The notes: generated by a model not told the origin, from the letters alone. A stretch of DNA of 49,854 nucleotides from an uncultured Succinivibrionaceae bacterium (GCA_944393045.1 CALXYT010000010.1:1-49854), one strand, 5' to 3'. Positions 9,982 through 18,748 are shown, numbered from the stretch's first letter. Program-made: numbers and translations.

Positions 9982-10854
9982 TTGTACTTTAAAAATAAGA
10001 AATCTTTATTTGAACTTACTGAACAAAATAAAATTTTAACAGTGTCGCTATTTTCATGGCTGGTGCTCAGATGTTGGCCTGAAAATAGTGAGACTATAAT
10101 TATTTGGGCTAATGATGTAAATAAAGTTGCATGCGGTTCTTATAAGTGCAATATTGACAGTCATATTCATCAAGGTTCTATTTATGATTATCGAGAGGAT
10201 CTACAAAAAGGATGTTAATGATGAACGAAGTAAACTTGTTCGGGTATATAGCTTGCCACGAGAAAGCTTTAAACCTAAAGCTTTTATTATGGAAAATGTT
10301 AAGGCATTAGGAGTATTGCCTAAATCATGGGGGAGAGCAAAGTTACTTGTCAACTTTACTAAAACTGGTTATAGGAAAGTTTATTCATACTTAAAGCCTC
10401 TCATTTTAATATGTCTCAAGTAGGAGAGTGCATGTTTATTATAGGTTTAAGAAAATATCTTTTTAAAGGTATGATAAATCTTAAGAGAGGTCTTAGTAGA
10501 GCTTTAAAGTTAGATATCTATAGCTTTACATTACCGGCTTCTACGGGAGGCAATAAAAATCCTATAGTCGATGAAGATGCGTTTTATCATAATAAAATGC
10601 CTTGGGTTGAAAATTTTTATGAAAGTATTAAGGATAATGCTGGCAGTGTAAATTTAATAGACCTCCCACCTTCAGCATGCTTACAAAGATTAACGGTGAA
10701 GGAGGATGCTCTGATATAAACATTTCCGTTAAATTATGCTTTTAGAGGCTGCCAGTCGTCCATGTATAAGCAAATTGGTAATGCAGTTCCTTTCAATTTG
10801 GCTAAGGTTATAACTTTAGCAATAATTGATATTCTACAAAGTAAAAGAGTGTAA
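9982..10854 (+). pseudogene. Decayed DNA (cytosine-5) methyltransferase
   Basis: Remnant of a C5-cytosine DNA methyltransferase spread over three reading frames. Motif I survives as LTVSLFS then shifts frame; the next frame reads AGAQMLA and hits a stop. Returning frame gives IIWANDVNKVACGSYKCN (motif II/III region). A second frame holds SFKPKAFIMENVKAL, the ENV motif VI. A third holds SQVGECMFIIGLRK, a damaged QxRxR motif VIII, then RLTVKED and, after an in-frame TAA at 10717-10719, TFPLNYAF and SMYKQIGNAVPFNLA (motif X). The segment that should carry the catalytic PCQ loop, between motifs III and VI, is missing. The damage is too extensive for an active enzyme. No endonuclease gene lies beside it. 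The start at TTG 9982 is approximate. Confidence 0.88.
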
Positions 10855-10869
10855 AGCGTAAGAAAGATT

Positions 10870-10899
10870 AAAAAGCCAAACTTAAGTATTAAGTTTGGC
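10870..10899 (-). terminator. Terminator of the DsbA-family gene
   Basis: GCCAAACTTAA and TTAAGTTTGGC form a perfect 11-bp stem with a 3-nt centre (effective loop slightly larger). On the minus strand it is followed by TTTTTAAT, about 40 nt past the stop at 10940. Confidence 0.85.
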
Positions 10900-10939
10900 A
10901 TAAAGGATTTTAAATGAAAATAAACTAGAGATATAAAAA

Positions 10940-11659
10940 CTATTTCTTTAAGTATGACTCAATAATTGTTTTTGAGGTTGGAGCACCATGTAAAGTTTCA
11001 CCATCAATAATAAAAGCAGGAGTACCGTTTACATTAAACTTCTTAGCAAAAGAACGAATCTTTAAAATAGTTTGAGCAACTTGCGGCCCTTGACTAAGTT
11101 TTTTAATTTCAGACCAGTTTAAACCAAGATTTTCAACTAAAGACTGAAGCTGAATTTCATTAGTTAAACGTTCATTGCGAGTCATAAGAGTATCGTTATA
11201 CTCTTTATATTTACTTTTATCGGTCGCATAAATCGCTATGCCGACTTGTGCTGCTTGTGTTGAAATTTCACTTAAGATTGGAAATTCTAAGTAAAGATAT
11301 TCTACATCTTTATAGTTTTCTAAAGTCTTAAGGATTAAAGGTCTAGCTTTCTTACAGTAACCGCAGTTGTAATCGAAGAACTCGATAATCTTATGCTTAG
11401 CATTAGCAGGGCCTGAACGAGGAATTGCCTTATCAGCGTAGATATCTAAAAGAGCCTTATTTTTTTCAACTTTAGCTTTTTCAGCTAAACGTTGAGTAAT
11501 TTTATCTTGTGCCTCAATTAATACATCTGGGTTATTGATAATATAGTCATGAATAATTGTTTCAATTTGAGCTTTAGTAAATTCTTCAGCATTTACCTGC
11601 CCCATCCCCAATGAGGCTAAACCAACTAATAAGCCTGCATAAAGCTTCTTAAATTTCAT
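10940..11659 (-). CDS. Periplasmic DsbA-family thiol-disulfide protein (ScsC/DsbG-like)
   Basis: Exported thioredoxin-fold protein of 239 residues, likely involved in disulfide formation or isomerisation. A signal peptide ends near VNA-EE. The next 50 residues (FTKAQIETIIHDYIINNPDVL) resemble the N-terminal oligomerisation region of ScsC and Com1-like proteins. The active site is CGYC (Cys99-Cys102) in FFDYNCGYCKKARP, and the cis-proline loop is NGTPAFIIDGE near the C terminus. I start at ATG 11659 rather than 11665, because AAGGA (11666-11670) abuts the first ATG with no spacing but lies 6 nt from the second. No DsbD- or DsbB-type partner is adjacent, so oxidant versus isomerase cannot be decided. 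Confidence 0.88.
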   Translation of the reverse strand: MKFKKLYAGLLVGLASLGMGQVNAEEFTKAQIETIIHDYIINNPDVLIEAQDKITQRLAEKAKVEKNKALLDIYADKAIPRSGPANAKHKIIEFFDYNCGYCKKARPLILKTLENYKDVEYLYLEFPILSEISTQAAQVGIAIYATDKSKYKEYNDTLMTRNERLTNEIQLQSLVENLGLNWSEIKKLSQGPQVAQTILKIRSFAKKFNVNGTPAFIIDGETLHGAPTSKTIIESYLKK

Positions 11660-11895
11660 AAACATTCCTTAACATTTTATATTCAATTAACTTGTCTATA
11701 TTATCATATTTTTAACTTAAGTTATTATAAAAATATAGGTAAATAAATATTTTAGTAAAGAGAGAAGACAGGAACAACTTCTGCAGTTATCTTGGTAGAA
11801 TATAAGATTTTGTAAGTAAAGCCTTATTACTTAATAACTTAAGGGGGCAATTTACTCTAATTTTAAGGTTTTAGCTTAATATCATGTCTGTATCA

Positions 11896-11924
11896 TTGAC
11901 AATTAACCAAGAGATAACTACAAT
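11896..11924 (+). promoter_or_regulatory. Promoter of the ribB transcript
   Basis: TTGACA at 11896-11901 and TACAAT at 11919-11924 are separated by 17 bp, a near-consensus sigma-70 arrangement. Transcription would begin near 11931, placing the FMN aptamer about 45 nt into the leader. Confidence 0.75.
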
Positions 11925-11973
11925 TTATATAATAAATTTCTGTGATGTATATCAAATCAGATAATGTTCATAT

Positions 11974-12080
11974 TCTCAGGGCGGGGTGTGATTCCCCACC
12001 GGTGGTAACAGCCCACGAGCTTAAGTGCAAGATTAGGTGTAAATCCTAAGCCGACGGTATAGTCCGGATAGAAGAGAGTT
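11974..12080 (+). promoter_or_regulatory. FMN riboswitch (RFN element)
   Basis: The conserved RFN core is complete: AGGGCGGGGTG, GATTCCCCACCGGTGGTA, AGCCCACGAGC, then AAATCCTAAGCCGACGGTAT and AGTCCGGATAGAAGAGAG. It binds flavin mononucleotide and lowers expression of riboflavin genes. About 90 nt separates it from the ribB start. I see no strong terminator with a U-run in that stretch, so control of translation initiation is more likely than attenuation. Confidence 0.96.
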
Positions 12081-12168
12081 GACCAATATAGATTTCACTG
12101 CATTTTTTGTAGCAAACAAAAAAGTCAATATTTGCCCTGACTTACGTAGAGTAATTTGGAGAAAAATC

Positions 12169-12819
12169 GTGAGTCAAATTAATATGTTAGATATCTTTGC
12201 CACCACTAGTATTGAACGTGTGGAGCTTGCTCTTGCTTCTTTAAGAGAAGGTAGAGGTGTCTTAGTAGTTGATGATGAAAACCGTGAAAATGAAGGTGAT
12301 ATTATCTTTGCTGCTCAGAATATGACTGAGAGTCAAATGGCAATGATGATTCGTTATTGTTCAGGTATCGTTTGTTTATGTATGCCTGAGGATAAGATGA
12401 AGCAATTAGAGCTCCCTCAAATGGTTTCACATAATACTAGTTCTTATGGTACAGCATTTACTGTTACTATTGAGGCAAGTGAAGGGGTAACTACTGGCGT
12501 TAGTGCTCATGATCGTTTAGCTACTGTAAAGGCTGCTATTAAAGACGGAGCTAAGCCATCTGATTTAAGAAGACCAGGTCACGTATTCCCGTTATGCGCT
12601 CGTAACGGTGGCGTATTAGAGCGTGATGGTCATACTGAGGCATCAGTAGATTTGGCAAGATTAGCAGGATTAAATCCAAGTGGTGTGCTTTGTGAACTAA
12701 CTAATGATGACGGTTCAATGGCAAGATTACCACAGGTTGTAGCTTTTGCGCTTACTCATAATATGACAGTTGTAAGTATTTTAGATATTATCGCTTATCG
12801 TAAAGCTAAAAATGTGTAA
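12169..12819 (+). CDS. ribB: 3,4-dihydroxy-2-butanone 4-phosphate synthase
   Basis: Converts ribulose 5-phosphate to 3,4-dihydroxy-2-butanone 4-phosphate, the four-carbon precursor of riboflavin. The 216-residue chain matches stand-alone RibB in length. Family motifs are present: [12 protein letters not shown] (metal-binding acidic loop), [38 protein letters not shown] and [13 protein letters not shown]. No GTP cyclohydrolase II domain is fused. I start at GTG 12169 because GGAGA (12158-12162) lies 6 nt upstream and the protein then begins as homologues do. The frame stays open back to TTG 12079, but that extension is leader RNA. Expression is controlled by the FMN riboswitch just upstream. 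Confidence 0.96.
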   Translation: MSQINMLDIFATTSIERVELALASLREGRGVLVVDDENRENEGDIIFAAQNMTESQMAMMIRYCSGIVCLCMPEDKMKQLELPQMVSHNTSSYGTAFTVTIEASEGVTTGVSAHDRLATVKAAIKDGAKPSDLRRPGHVFPLCARNGGVLERDGHTEASVDLARLAGLNPSGVLCELTNDDGSMARLPQVVAFALTHNMTVVSILDIIAYRKAKNV

Positions 12820-12857
12820 TTACATTTAATTAAATTTAAGTTTTAAACTAAATTTTC

Positions 12858-12900
12858 AAAAGCTCAAAGAAAGGTAATTCTTCTTTGGGCTTTATTATTT
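12858..12900 (+). terminator. Rho-independent terminator after ribB
   Basis: AAGCTCAAAGAA pairs with TTCTTTGGGCTT (one G-U pair) around a 9-nt loop, followed by TTATTATTTT. Confidence 0.8.
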
Positions 12901-13155
12901 TCTGTTACTGTTTTTGGCTTTTATTTGTTACTTCATTTTTTCCGTATTTATTTCTTTTCTTCTCTTCTTTTATTTTTCTTTTTTTTGGGGGGAATGGCTT
13001 TTGTGTCTTTTGGTTATTCTTACTGCCTAATCTTTTTTAAAGCTCGTAAAAAGTCGAACTAAGTAATTTTCATACCTGGCTATTTTTTTTCTTAGGTATC
13101 ATGATATTATTTAAGTTGTGAGAATATCAAAAAAAATGTAACTGAAGGAATTTAT
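12901..13155. other. Pyrimidine-rich intergenic tract
   Basis: The plus strand from about 12940 to 12985 is almost pure pyrimidine (T-runs broken by single Cs) and ends in a run of six Gs. No gene is seen. The rest is the upstream region of the next gene, with AAGGA at about 13145-13149 as its ribosome-binding site. Confidence 0.5.
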
Positions 13156-14832
13156 ATGAGAACATTGATTGTTGGGGGGGTAGCAGGCGGGGCTACGTTG
13201 GCAACTCGTTTAAGACGTTTAGATGAGGAGGGGGAGATTGTAATTTTTGAGAGGGGACCTTATGTCTCTTTTGCTAATTGTGGTCTACCTTATTATGTGG
13301 GGGATATTATCTCTGAAAAAAGTAACTTGTTACTACAAACCCCAAATAGTTTTTTAAAAAAATACAATATCAATGTAAGAGTAAAGCATAACGTTACTAA
13401 GATTAACCGTGAGCAAAAGACTATTGAGGTTATGAATTTAGTTACTAATGAGGTTTATATTGAGCCTTACGATAATTTAGTATTAGCAACAGGTGCATCA
13501 CCTACAGCTTTACCAATTAAAGGATTTAAAGATAGTCCTATTGTAAAAAATCTCACTACTGTTGATGATGCTACTAGTATTAAGAACTTAATTACCAATA
13601 AAAAATTACACCAAGTTGCCATAATTGGTGCTGGGTTTATTGGTTTAGAACTTGCCGAGAATTTTGAGGAACAAGGGGTTGAGGTAGTTATTATTGAGGC
13701 CTTAGATCAAATCCTGGCTCCACTTGATAAGGAAATGGCAACTATTGCTCAAATGATGATTCCTCATAAACAGGTTCACATCTTAGTTAATACACAAGTA
13801 AAAGAGCTTGTATCAGATAAAACAAGTAATTATTTAGTATTAGACTCAGGTGAGAAGATAGGGGTTGATTTAGTGGTAGTAGCGGCTGGTGGCAGACCTA
13901 GAGGCGAACTTGCTAAAGATGCTTCTTTAGAGTTAAATGCTCGCGGCGGTATTAAAGTTGATAATCAAATGCGCACTAGCGATAGCAATATTTTTGCGGT
14001 AGGTGATGTGGTTGAGATTGATAGTTTTATTTTTAAGGATAAAACCATGGTGCCTTTAGCAGGGCCTGCAAATAAGCAGGCAAGAGTTGCAGCTAATGTT
14101 ATTGCAGGAAAGATAAATGGCACTATAGTAGAAGGAACTACTTATGATGGGGCGCAAGGAACTTCTATTATCAAGTTATTTAATGGTAATGTAGCCTCAA
14201 CAGGTGCTAATGAAAAACAGCTTATTGCCAGAGGCTTGGTTAAAGGAAAAGATTACCAGACTTTAATTATTCAGCAGCCTTCCCACGCAACTTATTATTC
14301 TTCTGCTATCCCTCTTATGATAAAACTTATTTTTAGTTGCGATGGCAAACGTATTTATGGCGCCCAAATTATTGGGGTAGAGGGTGTTGATAAGAGTATA
14401 GATATTATTGCCACAGTAATAAGATTAAATGGCTCAGTATTTGATTTAACTAAACTTGATTTAGCTTATGCTCCACCTTTCTCTACAGCTAAGAGCTGTG
14501 TAAATATGGCAGGATATGTAGCAGAAAACATTATCCAAAAACTTGTAAGTTTGGCAGATGTTGATTTAAGTAAAGAAGATCCTGATGCCCAATTGCTTGA
14601 TGTAAGAGAAGATGCGGAGGTAAAGGCTTATCCAATAGCTAATACTATTCATATTCCTTTAGCAGAGCTTCGTAAAAAATATGAAACCTTAGATAAACAT
14701 AAAGAGGTGATAGTATTCTGTGCAGCAGGGGTAAGAGCTTACAATGCTGCCAGAATCTTAATGCAGAAAGGTTTTAGTAACGTAAAAATTTATCCTATGG
14801 GTGCAGTTCTATATTTATCATTATCAGCTTAA
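13156..14832 (+). CDS. CoA-disulfide reductase with C-terminal rhodanese domain
   Basis: FAD- and NAD(P)H-dependent disulfide reductase of 558 residues. The N-terminal FAD-binding motif is VGGVAGGATLATRLRR. The single active cysteine, Cys42, sits in SFANCGLPYYVG, the mark of CoA-disulfide or persulfide reductases. A second nucleotide fold starts at IIGAGFIGLELAENFEEQG, and FAVGDVVE closes the FAD domain. Residues from about 470 form a rhodanese domain (DAQLLDVRED) with the thiol Cys in VIVFCAAGVRAYNA. Such fusions act on CoA disulfide, CoA persulfide or polysulfide. The gene is monocistronic by appearance. A G7 tract lies in the first FAD loop. Whether the role is redox balance or sulfur use is not resolved. 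Confidence 0.92.
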   Translation: MRTLIVGGVAGGATLATRLRRLDEEGEIVIFERGPYVSFANCGLPYYVGDIISEKSNLLLQTPNSFLKKYNINVRVKHNVTKINREQKTIEVMNLVTNEVYIEPYDNLVLATGASPTALPIKGFKDSPIVKNLTTVDDATSIKNLITNKKLHQVAIIGAGFIGLELAENFEEQGVEVVIIEALDQILAPLDKEMATIAQMMIPHKQVHILVNTQVKELVSDKTSNYLVLDSGEKIGVDLVVVAAGGRPRGELAKDASLELNARGGIKVDNQMRTSDSNIFAVGDVVEIDSFIFKDKTMVPLAGPANKQARVAANVIAGKINGTIVEGTTYDGAQGTSIIKLFNGNVASTGANEKQLIARGLVKGKDYQTLIIQQPSHATYYSSAIPLMIKLIFSCDGKRIYGAQIIGVEGVDKSIDIIATVIRLNGSVFDLTKLDLAYAPPFSTAKSCVNMAGYVAENIIQKLVSLADVDLSKEDPDAQLLDVREDAEVKAYPIANTIHIPLAELRKKYETLDKHKEVIVFCAAGVRAYNAARILMQKGFSNVKIYPMGAVLYLSLSA

Positions 14833-14843
14833 CCTAAGCTTTA

Positions 14844-15521
14844 TTACACTCCGGTTTGCATAGGATCCCAAATATACTTATGAAGCTGGAGCTGTACACG
14901 GCACTTGGAGGTATCAACTTCTGATGCCCAAGATTTTAAGGTTTCCACTAAAACTTGAGGGTTAAGCTTGCCATAAATTGGGGAGAGGTAGATATAAGAT
15001 TTAATATTATTTTGAGCGATAATCTCAAAAGCCTTTGCCAAATCCTCATTAGTGCCAGCCACAAATTTCAAGACATCTTGCTCTCTTAATAGGGCAAGAT
15101 TTTTTAGCTGCATTTTTTGTTCTTCATTGCTTGAAGGGAGCTTATAGTCGCAACAAAAAATAAGTTTATCAGAGTAATCATGGCCTAAAAATGGTTCAAG
15201 TAAGACTGAGCCATTAGTTTCAATGTTAATAAGATACCCATCATTTGCAAGAGCACTAAGTAATTGGTCGATATTAGCTCGATAAAGTGGTTCACCACCA
15301 GTCAGAGTGATATTTTTTACGCCCTGGTAAGTGCGTACTTTTGCAAGGATTTCATCGATAGTTAAATTATTGCCGTTAGTAAATTGCCAGGCATAAGTGG
15401 TATCACAAAAACTACAACGTAAATTGCATCCACTTAAACGAATAAAAACAGCAAGTTCCCCTGTTAAGGTTCCCTCACCATTGATAGAGCAAAATATTTC
15501 TGTTACAAAGAATTTAGTCAT
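14844..15521 (-). CDS. queE: 7-carboxy-7-deazaguanine synthase
   Basis: Radical SAM enzyme that contracts the ring of 6-carboxytetrahydropterin to 7-carboxy-7-deazaguanine on the way to preQ0 and queuosine. The CxxxCxxC cluster motif is CNLRCSFC near residue 35, followed by DTTYAW as in QueE, and TLTGGEPL is the SAM-binding GGE motif. The substrate loop SINGEGTLTG is near the N terminus. I start at ATG 15521, which overlaps the queD stop (ATGACTAA) and gives 225 residues beginning MTKFFVTEIF. ATG 15530 adds only three residues and cannot be excluded. The overlap implies translational coupling with queD. Confidence 0.93.
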   Translation of the reverse strand: MTKFFVTEIFCSINGEGTLTGELAVFIRLSGCNLRCSFCDTTYAWQFTNGNNLTIDEILAKVRTYQGVKNITLTGGEPLYRANIDQLLSALANDGYLINIETNGSVLLEPFLGHDYSDKLIFCCDYKLPSSNEEQKMQLKNLALLREQDVLKFVAGTNEDLAKAFEIIAQNNIKSYIYLSPIYGKLNPQVLVETLKSWASEVDTSKCRVQLQLHKYIWDPMQTGV

Positions 15522-15852
15522 CGATTTCATATGATGCGCTATTATTTGGGCTTTCCTCAACATCTACACGATAGCAAAAAGGAGCGAGTTCATCGCAAAT
15601 CCATTTAGCTAAATTTTCCGCGGTAGGATTAAAAGGAATTACATCATTTAATACTTTATGATCTAAGGCGTGGGAGATTTTTTGTTTAATAACTGAAAAA
15701 TCCATTACCATGCCATTACTGTTTAATTCTTTACTACGAAGATAAATATCAATAACCCAATTATGACCATGAAGATTAGTACATTTACTTGCATAATCAA
15801 GAGTCAGGTAGTGAGCAGCACTTATTACTAAACGTTTTTTAATCTTATACAT
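15514..15852 (-). CDS. queD: 6-carboxy-5,6,7,8-tetrahydropterin synthase
   Basis: QueD turns dihydroneopterin triphosphate into 6-carboxytetrahydropterin, the substrate of QueE. At 112 residues it is a typical short member. Zinc ligands are seen as AAH (about residue 14) and HGH in CTNLHGHNW, whose Cys is the catalytic thiol. DHKVLND and PTAEN are conserved, as is the glutamate in VEESPNNSASY near the C terminus. It lies between queC and queE on the minus strand, with queE starting inside its last codons. A 276-bp gap with a strong hairpin separates it from queC. Confidence 0.94.
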   Translation of the reverse strand: MYKIKKRLVISAAHYLTLDYASKCTNLHGHNWVIDIYLRSKELNSNGMVMDFSVIKQKISHALDHKVLNDVIPFNPTAENLAKWICDELAPFCYRVDVEESPNNSASYEIDD

Positions 15853-16128
15853 AACAATATTTATCTAATTAATTGAGACATGGTAATTGTACAAGATTTT
15901 GAGGAATTTCACAATTTTAAAAAGTTTATTTCTTATGTGTTTCAGTAAAAGTGTGGTTAAAATTTTTATAAGGCAATGATTTTTCAGAATCAAGGGGAAG
16001 ATTAAAGTAAAACGGTAAGACAGCAGAAAAAAGTGTGGTAGGGAAAAGCTTATGAAAGCCAGTTAGGGGTAGAAAAGGTAACAGAATATCCTTTGCTAAA
16101 AATCTTAGCAAAGGATAACGGGGGTTAT
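15853..16128 (-). other. queC-queD intergenic region with hairpin
   Basis: A gap unusually long for an operon. A perfect inverted repeat, ATCCTTTGCTAA and TTAGCAAAGGAT around a 5-nt loop, lies at 16088-16116, a dozen bases after the queC stop. It has no adjacent U-run on the minus strand, so it may be an inefficient terminator or a stabilising 3' structure. A TTG-initiated frame of 61 codons crosses the gap, but it has no ribosome-binding site and no recognisable similarity. Confidence 0.5.
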
Positions 16129-16818
16129 TTAATTCGGATATACTAAAGGGTCAGTTGTGCCATTAGCAAGGAAGGCATTTTTACGGTCAATGCATGTTGC
16201 GCAAGTGCCACAAGGCATCTCTCCACCTTCATAGCAGCTCCATGTAAGCTCATAAGGCACCTTTAGTTTTAAGCCTTGAGCGACAATGCCAGCTTTATTA
16301 GAGTTAATAAAAGGAGCTACAAGTTTAATTTCTCTTCCTGTACCCTCATAAATAGCTTTACCCATATATTCCACAAATTCAGCTGTGCAATCAGGATAAG
16401 CTCTACCAGCCGCATCATCTTTATGCGCTCCATACCAAATTTCTTGCGCTTTAAAACTTTGTGCTAATGAGGCTGCGGTACTAAGCATTAGCCCGTTTCT
16501 AAATGGTACATAAGTTGATACAGAACCCTCGCCACCAAGCTTTTTAAGTTGCTCGGCGTAACTTGTATGTTCGATTTGCTCACTTGAGTGCTTTAATAAA
16601 GAGCAGTTACTAAAAGCAAAGATATTACTTAAATCGAGCATATGGTATGCAACATGATAATATTCGGCAATTTTTTTAGCCTGCTCGAGTTCTTTTTGGT
16701 GTTTCTGACCATAAAGGATATTGATAGCTATTACCTTATCACTACCATATTGATTTACGGCCATGGCAAGACAGGTAGTACTATCTACTCCGCCACTTAA
16801 TAAGACTGCTGCTTTCAT
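16129..16818 (-). CDS. queC: 7-cyano-7-deazaguanine synthase
   Basis: ATP-dependent enzyme that converts 7-carboxy-7-deazaguanine to preQ0, the queuosine precursor. The PP-loop nucleotide-binding motif SGGVDSTTCL is at residues 8-17. The zinc site is near the C terminus: the Cys residues of WSCYEGG and PCGTCATC. At 229 residues it is full length. Its ribosome-binding site AAGGAAG lies 7 nt upstream of the ATG, within a 38-bp sequence that is repeated 64 bp further upstream. The gene begins the queC-queD-queE run. Genes for later steps (queF, tgt, queA) are not in the window. Confidence 0.95.
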   Translation of the reverse strand: MKAAVLLSGGVDSTTCLAMAVNQYGSDKVIAINILYGQKHQKELEQAKKIAEYYHVAYHMLDLSNIFAFSNCSLLKHSSEQIEHTSYAEQLKKLGGEGSVSTYVPFRNGLMLSTAASLAQSFKAQEIWYGAHKDDAAGRAYPDCTAEFVEYMGKAIYEGTGREIKLVAPFINSNKAGIVAQGLKLKVPYELTWSCYEGGEMPCGTCATCIDRKNAFLANGTTDPLVYPN

Positions 16819-16819
16819 G

Positions 16820-16921
16820 ATTTTCTTCCTTTTACTTTATTGCTCATTTGCCTGAATTTCTGTCTTAACTGAAGCTACTCATCATTTTCTTCCTTTTACT
16901 TTATTGCTCATTTGCCTGAAT
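16820..16921. repeat. 38-bp direct repeat spanning a gene end and the queC leader
   Basis: The same 38 bp occur at 16820-16857 and 16884-16921, a 64-bp period. Each copy holds, on the minus strand, the last codons of the upstream gene (reading IQANEQ-stop) and the AAGGAAG ribosome-binding site. One copy is the real end of the 16901-18748 gene; the other is a duplicate that directly serves queC. Between them the first ribosome-binding site precedes a tiny frame, MMSSFS. Confidence 0.93.
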
Positions 16922-18748
16922 AGTTGTTACGCGATTTTTTGGTTTGTCTTGTTTGGTTTCAAGCTCGGTATGTAAATTAGTAACAAAGAAGTTAATAGTT
17001 TCATTTTCCCAAGCTTTTAGGATAGCGCAAAGATAATTATATAAATCTTGTTCGGTTAATAAGTTCTTATCCTGCTCCTCAATAGCTTTATTAGAAGCTG
17101 CTGACTCTTCGGAATTGTCATTAAGTTCCGCTAAAAGTTCATTTTCAGCAAGTATAGTATTATCCATAATGGCAGGTTTAAACCAAATGGCTGTTGGATC
17201 GCTAATATCTTGCATTAACATTTCCTCTAAATCAGGAAGATTTAAAGGCATCACAAAACTTTTATTTAAAGCATGAGTATAACCATTATCTAATTCAAGC
17301 TGCATAATTTCTGAGGCATCAAGCTTAATATTGGCGATATATTTACTAGCCGGTTGCCTGTTATCTTGCTTTTTGGTTGAGGTATCTTCACTGTAATCAG
17401 CTAGATAGTTTTTCTCTAAAGTATCCTCTATATAAAGACTTAAATCTAATAAGATATTATTAACGTTATTTTCAATATCACGACTTAAAGATGTAAATCT
17501 GGTTTGCTGATCTTTAACGTTAATCATGCCTAAAATAGCCTGTTTGAGCATTTTTTCTTGTGGGGTAAATGGATCTTTAGTATGACGATTTAGATACCAT
17601 TTCGCAAAAGTTTGGGCATATTCTGTAAGCTCGTTTTCAGCAAGCTTGGTTTCATTTACTGCTTCATTAAGAAGTGAGCTGATTTGTGCTCTGGTTCGTA
17701 ATTTTGCATCGTTAATTTTTTGTACAGAGCCTGTTTTATAGTATTTATCACCAATGATTTCGGAGTTGGCAATTATCTGGGTAGTCTTTTGTTTATTATT
17801 GATAACCATAACATACTTTTGGTATAAAGGTGTACCATAATGGTAGGCTGCATAGAATAAAGATATTAAAAATACTGGTAAACAGATGGTTTTCCAGTTG
17901 CGTAAAATAAAGTTGCCTTTAGTTTTTACCCATTTTTGCTTAGAGAGTGTTTGTTTAATGCGATATGGTGAGAGGGTAATAAGTGATATCGCCAAGGTAA
18001 AATGTACGCTAAGCACGGTATATGGTAAGGTAATAAGTAAAAACTTAGTAAAAGGATACCAAGGAGTATTGACAGTTAGTCCTAATAGATAATCTGCAAT
18101 ACCGACAGTGATATTAAGAGATTGTAAAAATATTGGAAAAACTGAGTCGTTATTGGTGGTTACAGCACTGGTAAGAATCTTAAAAGCTTCTTCTTTAGTG
18201 TAGGTTGGCTCAAAGATCAGGGAACCTACAATAGTACAAATTAGTGAAGTTAGGATAATACTTATCCAGCGGCGGTAAAAAGGGTAAACTGCCGGAAATT
18301 TTGCTTGATTGAAGTAATTTGAAAAGAAGACTGTATTTAAAGTTAGCTCAAAAGCAATATAGAGCATAAAAGATGAGGCAATAATGATTAGACCTGGTTT
18401 GCTTAAAGTAATTAGCGAGTAATAAATCATAATGCCAGTAAGTATTACAACAAATGGAGAGGCTAAGGTATTGCGCGTCGCAAAAATAAAACGCTCCCAA
18501 AAACCTTTAGGACTATACTTAATTTTTAATTCTTCATTAACAATCACTCTTTTATAGCGATAATAAAAGATGCGTGGGATAAATAAGAAAATAGTTACCG
18601 TAGAGATAGCTAAATAAGATTTTACGGTTAAGTCGCTTTGCAATTTAATAAGATAAAATAATGTTACCCCAATTAAAGCAACGGTGCAGAATCTAATAAA
18701 TATACTTAAAAATGATGTATTGTAAACAGAGATTTTATTATTATCCAT
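16901..18748 (-). CDS. Uncharacterised multi-spanning membrane protein
   Basis: I do not recognise this 615-residue protein. The first 310 residues or so contain about eight hydrophobic segments, among them FLSIFIRFCTVALIGVTLFY, FVVILTGIMIYYSLI and ICLPVFLISLFYAAYHYG. The remaining 300 residues are hydrophilic, rich in Lys, Glu, Asn and Gln, and probably form a soluble helical domain, with a short hydrophobic run of about a dozen residues near residue 585 (YNLCAIL). There is no ATP-binding or peptidase motif. It lies upstream of queC on the same strand with an 82-bp gap made by a local duplication, so the two may be co-transcribed, but nothing ties it to queuosine synthesis. Confidence 0.7.
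   Translation of the reverse strand: MDNNKISVYNTSFLSIFIRFCTVALIGVTLFYLIKLQSDLTVKSYLAISTVTIFLFIPRIFYYRYKRVIVNEELKIKYSPKGFWERFIFATRNTLASPFVVILTGIMIYYSLITLSKPGLIIIASSFMLYIAFELTLNTVFFSNYFNQAKFPAVYPFYRRWISIILTSLICTIVGSLIFEPTYTKEEAFKILTSAVTTNNDSVFPIFLQSLNITVGIADYLLGLTVNTPWYPFTKFLLITLPYTVLSVHFTLAISLITLSPYRIKQTLSKQKWVKTKGNFILRNWKTICLPVFLISLFYAAYHYGTPLYQKYVMVINNKQKTTQIIANSEIIGDKYYKTGSVQKINDAKLRTRAQISSLLNEAVNETKLAENELTEYAQTFAKWYLNRHTKDPFTPQEKMLKQAILGMINVKDQQTRFTSLSRDIENNVNNILLDLSLYIEDTLEKNYLADYSEDTSTKKQDNRQPASKYIANIKLDASEIMQLELDNGYTHALNKSFVMPLNLPDLEEMLMQDISDPTAIWFKPAIMDNTILAENELLAELNDNSEESAASNKAIEEQDKNLLTEQDLYNYLCAILKAWENETINFFVTNLHTELETKQDKPKNRVTTIQANEQ

Noticed and set aside
12079..12168. 30-codon N-terminal extension of ribB from a TTG start
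   Set aside because: It begins at the end of the FMN riboswitch, has no ribosome-binding site and no similarity. GTG 12169 with GGAGA gives the normal RibB N terminus.
15926..16111. 61-codon minus-strand frame between queC and queD
   Set aside because: Starts with TTG inside a hairpin, has no ribosome-binding site and no recognisable features.
16819..16900. preQ1 riboswitch ahead of queC
   Set aside because: The region is explained by the direct repeat and ribosome-binding sites. No preQ1-I or preQ1-II core was seen by eye.
16820..16921. CRISPR-like repeat
   Set aside because: Only two repeat units with a 26-bp gap, located at a gene junction and containing coding sequence. It is a local duplication.
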